This document shows positions 46,609 through 54,801 of a stretch of DNA of 64,000 nt, piece by piece. The DNA lies in contig NZ_JSEP01000006.1 of the NCBI RefSeq assembly GCF_001624695.1, positions 186,001-250,000 on the forward strand, given 5' to 3'. This DNA comes from Labrenzia sp. OB1 (lineage in GTDB: Bacteria; Pseudomonadota; Alphaproteobacteria; Rhizobiales; Stappiaceae). The position numbers and the translations under genes are program-made. How positions within the stretch are numbered: position 1 is the first letter of the stretch; the number at the start of each line of letters is the position of its first letter. A model generated the notes under the pieces. The model was given only the letters and a program-made list of their open reading frames with translations, did no database searches and had not been told where the DNA came from.

Positions 46609-48492
46609 ATGTTGCAAATTACAGATGTCACCTTCCGGATCGGGGACCGTCTCCTGATCGAAAACGCCAGCGTCACATTGCCCGGCAAGGCCAAAACCGG
46701 CCTCGTGGGACGAAACGGTGCGGGCAAATCCACCCTTTTCAAAATTGTCACCGGCGATCTGTCCACCGAGACCGGCTCGGTTCAGATCCCCAAACGTGCC
46801 CGGATCGGCCAGGTCGCCCAGGAAGCGCCCGGCACCGAAGAAACGCTGATGGAAGTGGTGCTTGCCGCCGACAAGGAGCGCAGCCGTCTGCTCGCGGACG
46901 CCGAAACGGAAACAGATCCGAACAAGATCGCCGAGATCCACATCCGCCTTGCCGATATCGATGCGCATACCGCCGAAGCACGCGCGGGGACGATCCTGTC
47001 CGGCCTCGGCTTCGATGCCGAAGCCCAGCAACGGCCCTGCTCGTCCTTCTCCGGCGGCTGGCGCATGCGCGTGGCGCTGGCGGCGGTGCTGTTTTCCGAA
47101 CCCGACCTGCTGCTGCTTGACGAGCCGACCAACTATCTCGATCTGGAAGGTACACTGTGGCTTGAAAACTACGTTGCCCGTTATCCGCACCAGGTGCTGC
47201 TGATTTCCCACGACCGGGACCTTCTCAACAACGCCGTCGACAGCATCGTGCATCTGGAAGGCGGTAAGCTGACCTACTATACGGGCGGATACGACAGTTT
47301 CGACCGTCAGCGGCGCGAAGCGTTGATCCTTGCTGGAAAAGCCAAGGAAAAGCAGGACGCCCAGCGCAAGCATATGCAGGCGTTCGTCGACAGGTTCCGC
47401 TACAAGGCCAGCAAGGCCCGGCAGGCCCAGTCCCGGCTCAAGATGCTTGAGAAGATGCAGCCGATCGCAGCCCTGACGGAGGGAAGCAGCAAGCCGATCC
47501 ATTTTCCAAACCCCGAACAGCAGCTTGCGCCACCTATCCTGAAGCTCGAGGACGTTTCGACCGGCTACGGCGAGACGAAAATCCTCTCCCGGCTGACACT
47601 CAATATCGATACGGACGACCGGATCGCGCTGCTGGGGGCCAACGGCAACGGCAAATCGACATTCGCAAAGCTGATATCCGACCGGCTTGGCGCGATGAGC
47701 GGCGAGATCACCAGGGCGTCAAAGCTCAAGATTGCCTTTTTCGCCCAGCACCAGCTGGACGAACTGAAGCCGGCGGAAAACGCCGTGGCGCATGTGCGTG
47801 CGCTGATGCCGGGTGCGCCGGAGGCAAAGGTACGCGCCAGGGTCGCCCGTTTCGGCCTGCCCACCGACCGGATGGACACCCCGGCGAAAGACCTTTCCGG
47901 CGGCGAAAAGGCCCGGTTGCTTCTCGGCCTGGCCACATTCGACGGGCCGCATCTGCTTATTCTCGATGAGCCGACCAACCACCTGGATATCGACAGCCGT
48001 GAAGCGCTGGTGATGGCGCTGAACGAGTTTCAGGGCGCCGTGGTCCTGATCAGCCATGACCGGCATCTTGTGGAAGCCTGCGCCGACCGGTTGTGGCTGG
48101 TGGCCGACGGCAAGGTTGAAGCTTATGACGGCGACATGGAAGACTACCGGCGGCTGATCCTGCAAGGGCCGGAGGCTGCCCGCAAGGCCCGGGACAGGGC
48201 GGCTGAAGAAGCCGAGAAAGCCTCCGCTCAGGAAAAGCGCCGGGGATCGGCTGAAAAGCGCAGCCAGTTGAAACCGCTGAAGCTGAAGATCGCCGTCGCC
48301 GAAAAGGAAATCGCCCGGCTGCAGGAAAAAATCGCCAAGCTCGACAAGGCTCTCGCCGATCCGGCATTTTTCGCCCTCGATCCGCAGCGGGCCGCCAAGT
48401 TCGCCAAGGAACGCGCCTTTTGCGAAAAGAAACTGGTGAAAACGGAAGAAGAGTGGCTGGAACTCTCCGCCGAGTATGAGGCCGTAGGCTGA
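46609..48492 (+). CDS. ABC-F family ATPase (Uup/EttA/YheS type)
   Basis: This 627-residue cytosolic protein has two ABC ATPase domains and no membrane part. The first has Walker A GRNGAGKST, signature FSGGWRMRVALA and LLLLDEPTNYLDLE. A linker with KEKQDAQRKHMQAFVDRFR fits the P-site tRNA interaction motif of ABC-F factors. The second domain has GANGNGKST, LSGGEKARLLLG and LILDEPTNHLDID. A C-terminal coiled coil with many K/E/A follows. Such proteins act on stalled ribosomes or protect them. The stop overlaps the HAD hydrolase start by one base (TGATG). Confidence 0.92.
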   Translation: MLQITDVTFRIGDRLLIENASVTLPGKAKTGLVGRNGAGKSTLFKIVTGDLSTETGSVQIPKRARIGQVAQEAPGTEETLMEVVLAADKERSRLLADAETETDPNKIAEIHIRLADIDAHTAEARAGTILSGLGFDAEAQQRPCSSFSGGWRMRVALAAVLFSEPDLLLLDEPTNYLDLEGTLWLENYVARYPHQVLLISHDRDLLNNAVDSIVHLEGGKLTYYTGGYDSFDRQRREALILAGKAKEKQDAQRKHMQAFVDRFRYKASKARQAQSRLKMLEKMQPIAALTEGSSKPIHFPNPEQQLAPPILKLEDVSTGYGETKILSRLTLNIDTDDRIALLGANGNGKSTFAKLISDRLGAMSGEITRASKLKIAFFAQHQLDELKPAENAVAHVRALMPGAPEAKVRARVARFGLPTDRMDTPAKDLSGGEKARLLLGLATFDGPHLLILDEPTNHLDIDSREALVMALNEFQGAVVLISHDRHLVEACADRLWLVADGKVEAYDGDMEDYRRLILQGPEAARKARDRAAEEAEKASAQEKRRGSAEKRSQLKPLKLKIAVAEKEIARLQEKIAKLDKALADPAFFALDPQRAAKFAKERAFCEKKLVKTEEEWLELSAEYEAVG

Positions 48493-49190
48493 TGGCCGCG
48501 ATCACCACACTCGGTTTCGACGCCGACGACACTCTCTGGCACACCGAACGAGTTTTCCGGCTAACGGAAGACCGGTTCGCTTCGCTGCTCGCCGACTATT
48601 CGGACAAGAGCCACCTTTCCGAGCGCCTTCTGGCTGCGGAACGGCGCAACGTGCTTCACTACGGCTATGGTTCGAAGAGTTTTACCCTGTCGATGATCGA
48701 GACCGCGATCGAGGTCACGGACGGGCGGGTGCCGGCCGACGTGATTTCGGAGATACTCGAAACCGGGAGGGACATGATCAACCATCCGATCGAGCCCCTG
48801 CCCCATGTGGAAGAGACACTGAAAGCCGTCGGCAAGGACTATGCGCTTGTGCTGATCACCAAGGGCGACCTGTTCGACCAGGAACGGAAAGTCACCGCGT
48901 CCGGTCTCGATGTCTGTTTTGACGCGATAGAGATCGTTTCTGAAAAGAACGCCGAGACCTACAGAACCCTGTTTTCCCGTCACGGGAGCGGGCCGACCGA
49001 GGCGATGATGGTCGGCAATTCCCTCAAGTCCGACATTCTGCCGGCTCTTGAGGCCGGGGCTTACGGCGTTCATGTGCCTTACGAGATCACCTGGGAGCTG
49101 GAAGAAGCGGACGAGCCGCAAGGCCAAGACAGGTTCCACCGTGTCGACCACATCGGTAAGGTGCCGCAGCTTTTGGCGCGGCTGAATTAG
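48492..49190 (+). CDS. HAD-family hydrolase
   Basis: This 232-residue phosphatase-like protein has motif I FDADDTLW, motif II in VLITKG, the motif III lysine in SEKNAETY and motif IV GNSLKSDILPALEAGA. A helical cap lies between motifs I and II. The substrate is not evident. It is translationally coupled to the ABC-F gene. Confidence 0.87.
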   Translation: MAAITTLGFDADDTLWHTERVFRLTEDRFASLLADYSDKSHLSERLLAAERRNVLHYGYGSKSFTLSMIETAIEVTDGRVPADVISEILETGRDMINHPIEPLPHVEETLKAVGKDYALVLITKGDLFDQERKVTASGLDVCFDAIEIVSEKNAETYRTLFSRHGSGPTEAMMVGNSLKSDILPALEAGAYGVHVPYEITWELEEADEPQGQDRFHRVDHIGKVPQLLARLN

Positions 49191-49205
49191 CGTACACGCG
49201 TTAAG

Positions 49206-49598
49206 TCAGTCTTTCCGTTCCACCGGACCGCCCTTTTCCACCCAGTCGGTAAAGCCGTCCTTCAGATGGGCTGACTTGAACCCCATGTCGTTCAGCGTTG
49301 CTACGGTCAGGGCCGAGCGCCAGCCGGAAGCGCAGTGGAAGATGAAACGCCTGTCTTCGCCGAAAATCTCCTTGAAATACGGGCTTTCCGGATCGACCCA
49401 GAATTCCGCCATGCCGCGCGGGCAATGGAAGCTTCCGGGGATGAGACCGGATCTTTGCCGTTCGCGTATGTCGCGGAGGTCGACAAACACCACCTGCGGA
49501 TCACCGTGAAGGGCAATTGCGTCACCGGTCTCGATTTCCTCGATCCGGGCCTTCGCAGATCTCACCAGCTCTTGCGAAGACAGCCTCAGTCTGTTCAT
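49206..49598 (-). CDS. Rhodanese-domain protein
   Basis: This 130-residue single rhodanese domain carries the active-site loop HCASGWRSA with the sulfur-accepting cysteine, and VFVDLRDIRERQRSGLIPGS at the start of the domain. It may transfer sulfane sulfur to a metabolite or a protein. It is convergent with the HAD gene (15 bp) and lies 47 bp downstream of holC on the same strand. Physiological role unknown. Confidence 0.88.
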   Translation of the reverse strand: MNRLRLSSQELVRSAKARIEEIETGDAIALHGDPQVVFVDLRDIRERQRSGLIPGSFHCPRGMAEFWVDPESPYFKEIFGEDRRFIFHCASGWRSALTVATLNDMGFKSAHLKDGFTDWVEKGGPVERKD

Positions 49599-49645
49599 GC
49601 ATTCCTCTCAGATTTCCGTCCAGCCATGATACCGGGTAGCCAGTT

Positions 49646-50098
49646 TCAGGCTTTCTTCTCCCAGCCGCCCGTTTGGGTCTGCTGCCAGTAGGCGATTTCG
49701 AATCCCTCGTTCTTTGCCTCCTTCCAGCGCATCCGGGCTTCCTGCACGGCGTCCTGGTCGTTGCCGTCGAACATGTAGATAGCCCTTGTGTAGGTTGCCA
49801 GCGGCGGCGGCGGCGCACGGTCCACCAGAAAGCGGACCTCCGCGGCGTTGGGATTATCCTGTTCGGCCGTCAGGTAGATCGGCTGATGTTCGGCGTGGCC
49901 ATCTGCCTTGGTACCATGGGGCAGGAAGCTGTCATCGGCGAAGGTCCACAAATGCGCATCGAGCGCGCTGCAGCGCTCTTCGGATCCGGTCTGCACCACG
50001 ACCTTCCAGTCCCGTTCCAGGCATTTCAGCAACAGTTTTGGCAGCGCCGCCTCGAGCGGTTGGTGCAGCAGGTGATAAAACACGACTTCAGTTGTCAT
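49646..50098 (-). CDS. holC: DNA polymerase III chi subunit
   Basis: This 150-residue protein shows the chi pattern: VVFYHLLHQPLEAALPKLLLKCLERDWKVVVQTGS, WTFADDSFLPHG and PIYLT. In the clamp-loader complex it links SSB to psi and the polymerase. The gene is near pepA, as in many proteobacteria, but here 667 bp separate them and a small gene sits between. Confidence 0.9.
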   Translation of the reverse strand: MTTEVVFYHLLHQPLEAALPKLLLKCLERDWKVVVQTGSEERCSALDAHLWTFADDSFLPHGTKADGHAEHQPIYLTAEQDNPNAAEVRFLVDRAPPPPLATYTRAIYMFDGNDQDAVQEARMRWKEAKNEGFEIAYWQQTQTGGWEKKA

Positions 50099-50370
50099 CT
50101 ACGAAAGCGGAACCTTGTTTCAGTTAAGGCGTTTCCCGCCGGTGCCCGTAAGTTATCCAATGGCAGCGGGGGAAGGTGATGCAGTCATGCAACAACGAGG
50201 ACGCCAAATGGATTTGGTGGCACGCGCGGCATGGACAGACAACAAGACTCGTATCATTAACCCTTCGCAAATGTCGATTGGCTAGATTTCGTCCCGGGGA
50301 CGATCAATGGATCAGGTGATTTGAGCTGGCGAGCGGTTATTCCGAACCGGCTTAAAAGGGGATTTTGTGA
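50099..50370. other. Non-coding stretch before the micro-peptide gene
   Basis: I see no protein gene here. One open frame of about 46 codons beginning ATG 50179 has a GGAAGG-like RBS but no conserved character. The promoter of the small gene at 50371 must lie in the right half. Confidence 0.5.
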
Positions 50371-50487
50371 ATGCTTGCACGTGTTGTTGTGTTTTGTGCG
50401 TTGGTGGCCGTCGTTGCCGGCGCAACTGTTGGAATGGGGTTTCTGGTCGAACCGGCCACAGCCTGTCAGGCTTACAAGACCTGCTGA
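50371..50487 (+). CDS. Small secreted/membrane peptide, 38 residues
   Basis: The frame reads MLARVVVFCALVAVVAGATVG, then MGFLVEPATACQAYKTC and stop. AAAAGGGG lies 9 bases before the ATG, and a good terminator follows about 25 bp after the stop, so it looks like a complete transcription unit. Most of the chain is a hydrophobic signal-like helix. An AxA site (ATA) stands just before CQAYKTC, so export could release a seven-residue peptide with two cysteines, or leave a small membrane peptide. I know no family for it. Confidence 0.65.
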   Translation: MLARVVVFCALVAVVAGATVGMGFLVEPATACQAYKTC

Positions 50488-50510
50488 ACGCATCGGTCCA
50501 GTACTTCGTT

Positions 50511-50540
50511 AAACCCGTCCTCGTGGCGGGTTTTTCTTTT
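50511..50540 (+). terminator. Rho-independent terminator after the micro-peptide gene
   Basis: AAACCCG / CGGGTTT stem (loop TCCTCGTGG) is followed by TTCTTTTTT. Confidence 0.85.
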
Positions 50541-50703
50541 TTACGAGCCTCCCCCATCTGACTTGAAGCGACCGGGCGCCCTTCGGCACTCAGGTCCTGC
50601 CTTCCCTCTCCTTCTCCGGGTCATGCCCTTAAAGTTTTCCGGCTTCACGGCTCGGCCCCGTCCTGTGGAAACCAAGGTCGCCTGAGCGGCTATGATCCTG
50701 TTC

Positions 50704-50740
50704 AAAAAAAGGGCGCGTCCTGCCGGAACACGCCCCTTTT
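50704..50740 (-). terminator. Rho-independent terminator of pepA
   Basis: GGGCGCGT and ACACGCCC pair with one mismatch, with a T-run on the minus strand after the stem, 26 bp beyond the pepA stop. Confidence 0.8.
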
Positions 50741-50765
50741 GATTTTCTTCGGTCGGCCCTGACGA

Positions 50766-52265
50766 TCAGCCCTCGTAGTGATCTTCCACGAGTTGGTTCA
50801 AGAGGCGCACACCGTAGCCGGACGCCCAGCTCTGGCAAATTTCGTCCTTCGGCGCGCCAAAGGCCGTTCCTGCGATGTCCAGATGCGCCCAGGGCACGTC
50901 ATTGGCAAAACGCTGAAGGAATTGCGCCGCCGTGATCGAACCGGCCCAGCGGCCGCCCGTGTTCTTCACATCCGCGTTGGGCGTGTCGATGATCTTGTCG
51001 TAGTCGCTTGACAACGGCAGCCGCCAGAGAGGTTCGCCGCTCGCCTGTGACGAGGCCAGCAGCTTGTCGGCCAGATCGTCGTTGTTGGAGAACAGTCCCG
51101 CATTCTGGTTGCCGAGTGCGACAAGCACCGCACCCGTGAGGGTTGCCAGATCAATCATGATGGCCGGCTTGTATTTCTGCTGGGTGTACCATAGTGCGTC
51201 GGCCAGCACGAGACGACCTTCCGCGTCCGTATTGAGGATTTCGATGGTGGTGCCGGACATGGCCGTGACGATGTCGCCGGGCCGCTGCGCATTGCCGTCG
51301 GGCATGTTTTCAACAAGACCGATGACGCCGATCACATTGGCCTTGGCCTTGCGGCCGGCGATGGCGTGCATGGCGCCAACGACCGCTGCCGCCCCGCCCA
51401 TGTCTCCCTTCATCTCTTCCATGCCTGCGGCGGGCTTGATGGAGATGCCGCCCGTGTCGAAGACGACACCCTTGCCGACCAGAGCCACCGGCGCGTCGCC
51501 TTTCTTGCCGCCGTTCCAACGCATCACCGCCAGACGCGGGGGACGAACAGACCCCTGGGAGACGCCGAGCAGCGCCGCCATCTTCAGCTTCTTCATTTCC
51601 TTTTCGCCGAGCACCTCGACTTCGACGCCCAGCTTTCCGAGCTCTTCCGCCTTTTTGGCGAATTCGACGGGCCCGAGAATGTTTGCAGGTTCGTTCACCA
51701 GATCACGCGCCAGAATCACGCCGTCGGTCACAGCTTCCGCTGAGGCCCAGGCTTTCCTTGCGCCTTTCAGATCCGGAACCGACAATGTGAGCTTGAGATC
51801 CTTGTCCTTGTCGTCGCCTTTTTTCTTCGTCTTGTAGGCGTCGAATGTATAGGAACGCAGCTTGGCGCCCATTGCGAATTCCGCGGCCTCTTGCGCGGAA
51901 AGCGCCGTCCCCTCGGGGGTGTCCAGAAGGACGGTCGCGGCATCCACCCCGGCTTTTTGCAGTTCAGCGAAGACAGCACCGCCGAATGCGCGCCAGTCGT
52001 CTCTGCTCAGGTCGCCAGGCTTGCCGATGCCGAAGACAATCAAACGGTCCAGGCCAAGACCGGCCGGCGCGACCAGATCCAGACTGGATTTCTTCTGCCC
52101 CTTGAAACCGGCGATCCCGGCGGCACGCTGCAATCCCCCCTCAAGACCGGAAACAACCTCACCGGCAACCGCGCCCAGGGCCAGCTCCTCGCCGGCCAGA
52201 ATCACGGCCACGCCCTTCTTAGGAGCATCGGCTTTTGAAAATGAGGTTTTCGCAAGTTTGATCAT
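50766..52265 (-). CDS. pepA: Leucyl aminopeptidase
   Basis: This 499-residue M17 cytosol aminopeptidase uses two metal ions. The catalytic C-terminal half has [27 protein letters not shown] and the signature [12 protein letters not shown]. In some bacteria PepA also binds DNA. It is divergent from lptF with 263 bp between, and has its own terminator. Confidence 0.97.
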   Translation of the reverse strand: MIKLAKTSFSKADAPKKGVAVILAGEELALGAVAGEVVSGLEGGLQRAAGIAGFKGQKKSSLDLVAPAGLGLDRLIVFGIGKPGDLSRDDWRAFGGAVFAELQKAGVDAATVLLDTPEGTALSAQEAAEFAMGAKLRSYTFDAYKTKKKGDDKDKDLKLTLSVPDLKGARKAWASAEAVTDGVILARDLVNEPANILGPVEFAKKAEELGKLGVEVEVLGEKEMKKLKMAALLGVSQGSVRPPRLAVMRWNGGKKGDAPVALVGKGVVFDTGGISIKPAAGMEEMKGDMGGAAAVVGAMHAIAGRKAKANVIGVIGLVENMPDGNAQRPGDIVTAMSGTTIEILNTDAEGRLVLADALWYTQQKYKPAIMIDLATLTGAVLVALGNQNAGLFSNNDDLADKLLASSQASGEPLWRLPLSSDYDKIIDTPNADVKNTGGRWAGSITAAQFLQRFANDVPWAHLDIAGTAFGAPKDEICQSWASGYGVRLLNQLVEDHYEG

Positions 52266-52528
52266 TCGTAGGTCCTATTTGTTGCAGATGGTTACCCTGT
52301 CGGGGAAAGGCGGCTGCAGGTGAAAACCGCCCGGGGCCGCCTAGGGGCAGGCTCCAATGATTGCGATCTTGTCTACAAATCATGGGGTTTCATCAGCTTT
52401 TGGGCAAGTGGGATAAAATTTAATGCAAGTTAACCATTCTTATTCATGGGCCGTTCACCACATTCCGTGTTATTCGGTGATGAGCTGAATTATCGTCATG
52501 GTTACAAGGGACATGGTCCGGCATCTTT

Positions 52529-53704
52529 ATGAAAACGATCGAACGTTACATCGTCCGCCGGACCGCCTACGCCTTCACGCTCACAATCGCCGCGATGACG
52601 GGTGTCGTGTGGGCAACGCAAGCCCTCCGTCAGCTTGATCTGGTCACGTCGAAAGGCCAGACCATCGTTCAGTTCATCGGAATAACGATTCTGGCACTGC
52701 CCTTTCTGATCGTGATCGTTGCCCCCTTCGCACTGATGATCGCCCTCATTCTGGTACTGAACGCCCTGTCAGGCGATAGCGAGCTTATCGTCATTGATGC
52801 CAGTGGCGGCTCGCGCTTTCTGGTTCTCAAACCCGTCCTCCTGTTTTCGACGGTCGTCATGATGCTGACAGCCGCAATGTCGCTGTATTTTGCGCCGATG
52901 GGCCTTGCCCAGCTCAGAACGGAGATCACCCGGGTACGGGCAGATCTTGTGGCCAACATCGTCAAGCCGGGCCGCTTCATAACCGTGGAGAACGGCCTGA
53001 CCTTCCATATCCGCAACCGGTCGGGAAAGGGAACCCTGGACGGGCTCTTGCTGCATGACACACGGGATGAGGAAACCGCATTCACCTATCAGGCCGATAC
53101 CGGCCTGATCGTCGAAGCGGCCGACAGGACACTTCTGGTCATGCAAAACGGCACCATCCAGCGCCGCCCCAAGAAACAGGGCGACATCTCCATCGTCCGC
53201 TTCCAGTCCTACGCCTTCGACCTATCCAATCTCATTCCCGAAGCCGGCGAGCCGGTCTACAAGGCGAGTGAACGTACAACGGCCAACCTTATGTCGCCGC
53301 CGGGCAGTGACGACTATGCCCTCAAGAATCCCGAAAAGCTGACCGCGGAGCTGCATGAACGCTTCAGCCAGCCACTTTACTGTCTTGCCTTCGGTCTGAT
53401 TGTCTTCGCTTTTCTCGGAAAGGCCCGCACGACGCGTCATAGCCGGGGCCTGGCGGTCGTCGGAGCGATCTGCGCCTGTGTGCTATTGAGAACGGCGGGT
53501 TTCGGGGTTACGGCAATTTCGGGTAGCTCCACCGCGCTTTTGGGCCTGCTCTACCTTGTTCCCGCCGCCGGATCGGCATTCGCGCTCATGTCCATCTTCC
53601 GCGAACAGCGCGGCTCCGAACCCAAATGGCTGACCTCTCTTCAACTGGCCATTCATGAGCGGGTCGATGCCATAACCGACCGTCTGAAGGGAGGCCTGGC
53701 ATAA
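52529..53704 (+). CDS. lptF: LPS export ABC transporter permease LptF
   Basis: This 391-residue inner-membrane protein has TM helices near residues 10-35, 50-80 and 95-120, a periplasmic jellyroll, then three TM segments. Family marks include IERYIVRR at the start and FALMIALILVLNAL. With LptG and LptB it extracts LPS and passes it to LptC/A. It overlaps lptG by one base (TAATG). Confidence 0.95.
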   Translation: MKTIERYIVRRTAYAFTLTIAAMTGVVWATQALRQLDLVTSKGQTIVQFIGITILALPFLIVIVAPFALMIALILVLNALSGDSELIVIDASGGSRFLVLKPVLLFSTVVMMLTAAMSLYFAPMGLAQLRTEITRVRADLVANIVKPGRFITVENGLTFHIRNRSGKGTLDGLLLHDTRDEETAFTYQADTGLIVEAADRTLLVMQNGTIQRRPKKQGDISIVRFQSYAFDLSNLIPEAGEPVYKASERTTANLMSPPGSDDYALKNPEKLTAELHERFSQPLYCLAFGLIVFAFLGKARTTRHSRGLAVVGAICACVLLRTAGFGVTAISGSSTALLGLLYLVPAAGSAFALMSIFREQRGSEPKWLTSLQLAIHERVDAITDRLKGGLA

Positions 53705-54795
53705 TGCTCGGGGGAACCCTTTCGGTCTATTTCTCAGGACGTTTCCTGAAGGCAATCCTCGGCTTGCTCCTGTTCGCTGCTGTCTTGATCTATTTGTTCG
53801 ACGTTCTGGAGCTTGTGCGGCGCGGTGGCGACCGCGAAGGCTTTACCGTCCTGCGCGTGGCACTTATTTCCGCCCTGCGCGTGCCGCTGCTTCTGGAACA
53901 GGTAATCCCGTTTACAGTGCTGTTCGGCGCCATCGCGGCCTTCGTGACGTTGAGCCGCGGTCTGGAACTGGTGGTCACCCGGGCTTCCGGCATTTCCGTC
54001 TGGCAGTTTTCCCTGCCCGCGATCATGGTCGGCATCGTGCTCGGCGTGCTCTCCGTGACAGTCTACAATCCCGTTGCCGTCTGGTTTCAGCAAAAATCGG
54101 ACGAAGTCGCCACCGGTCTGTTCGGAGCGGAGGAGAGCTTCCTGATGCAAACCTCCAACGACGTGTGGGTTCGCCAGGACGGGCTTGACGGAGAATCGGT
54201 TCTGCTGGCGAAGAAACTTCTGGAAGGCGGCACCCGCCTGGTCGGCGTGACGATCTTCACTTTTGACAAGGATGGCACGTTCCGGGAGCGGATCGAGTCC
54301 GATGAGGCCCGCCTGGGAGACGAGATCTGGTATCTGGATAACGCGATCGTCTACACGACCGAACAGGATCCCCAGACTTATGGCCGTTATGAGGTCAGCA
54401 CGTTTCTGACCGCGACTGAAGTCCGGGAAAGCATCGGTTCCCCCGAATCGATTTCATTCTGGAAACTGCCCCGTTTCATCGAATTGGCCAGAAACGCAGG
54501 GTTACCCGCCTACCGGTACAATCTGCAGTATCAAACCTTGCTGGCAAGACCGCTTCTTTTGGTGGCCATGATTTTGATAGCAGCGGCAGTTTCCCTTAAA
54601 GTTTCGCGGTTTGGCGGTTTGGGGAGCATGATTCTGGGTGGAATCCTTTCCGGGTTCGTGCTTTACGTTCTAACCGAGCTTGCCAAGGACTTCGGGGGGG
54701 CGGGTATCGTGCCCCCGACAGTGGCTGCGTGGGCGCCTGGAATATTTGGAGTACTAATGGGGTTGACGATTCTCTTGCATCAGGAAGACGGGTAA
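53704..54795 (+). CDS. lptG: LPS export ABC transporter permease LptG
   Basis: This 363-residue partner of LptF has the same fold: LSVYFSGRFLKAILGLLLFAAVLIYLFDVLEL start, VIPFTVLFGAIAAFVTLSR coupling region, and C-terminal helices with LGGILSGFVLYVLTEL. The gene is coupled to lptF and is followed 6 bp later by lptD, so the LPS transport genes form an operon. Confidence 0.95.
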   Translation: MLGGTLSVYFSGRFLKAILGLLLFAAVLIYLFDVLELVRRGGDREGFTVLRVALISALRVPLLLEQVIPFTVLFGAIAAFVTLSRGLELVVTRASGISVWQFSLPAIMVGIVLGVLSVTVYNPVAVWFQQKSDEVATGLFGAEESFLMQTSNDVWVRQDGLDGESVLLAKKLLEGGTRLVGVTIFTFDKDGTFRERIESDEARLGDEIWYLDNAIVYTTEQDPQTYGRYEVSTFLTATEVRESIGSPESISFWKLPRFIELARNAGLPAYRYNLQYQTLLARPLLLVAMILIAAAVSLKVSRFGGLGSMILGGILSGFVLYVLTELAKDFGGAGIVPPTVAAWAPGIFGVLMGLTILLHQEDG

Positions 54796-54801
54796 AGGTC
54801 T

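Noticed and set aside
50179..50320. Short plus-strand frame with a GGAAGG-like RBS
   Set aside because: The encoded 46 residues (tryptophan-, arginine-rich) have no signal peptide or recognisable pattern, and there is no terminator directly after it.
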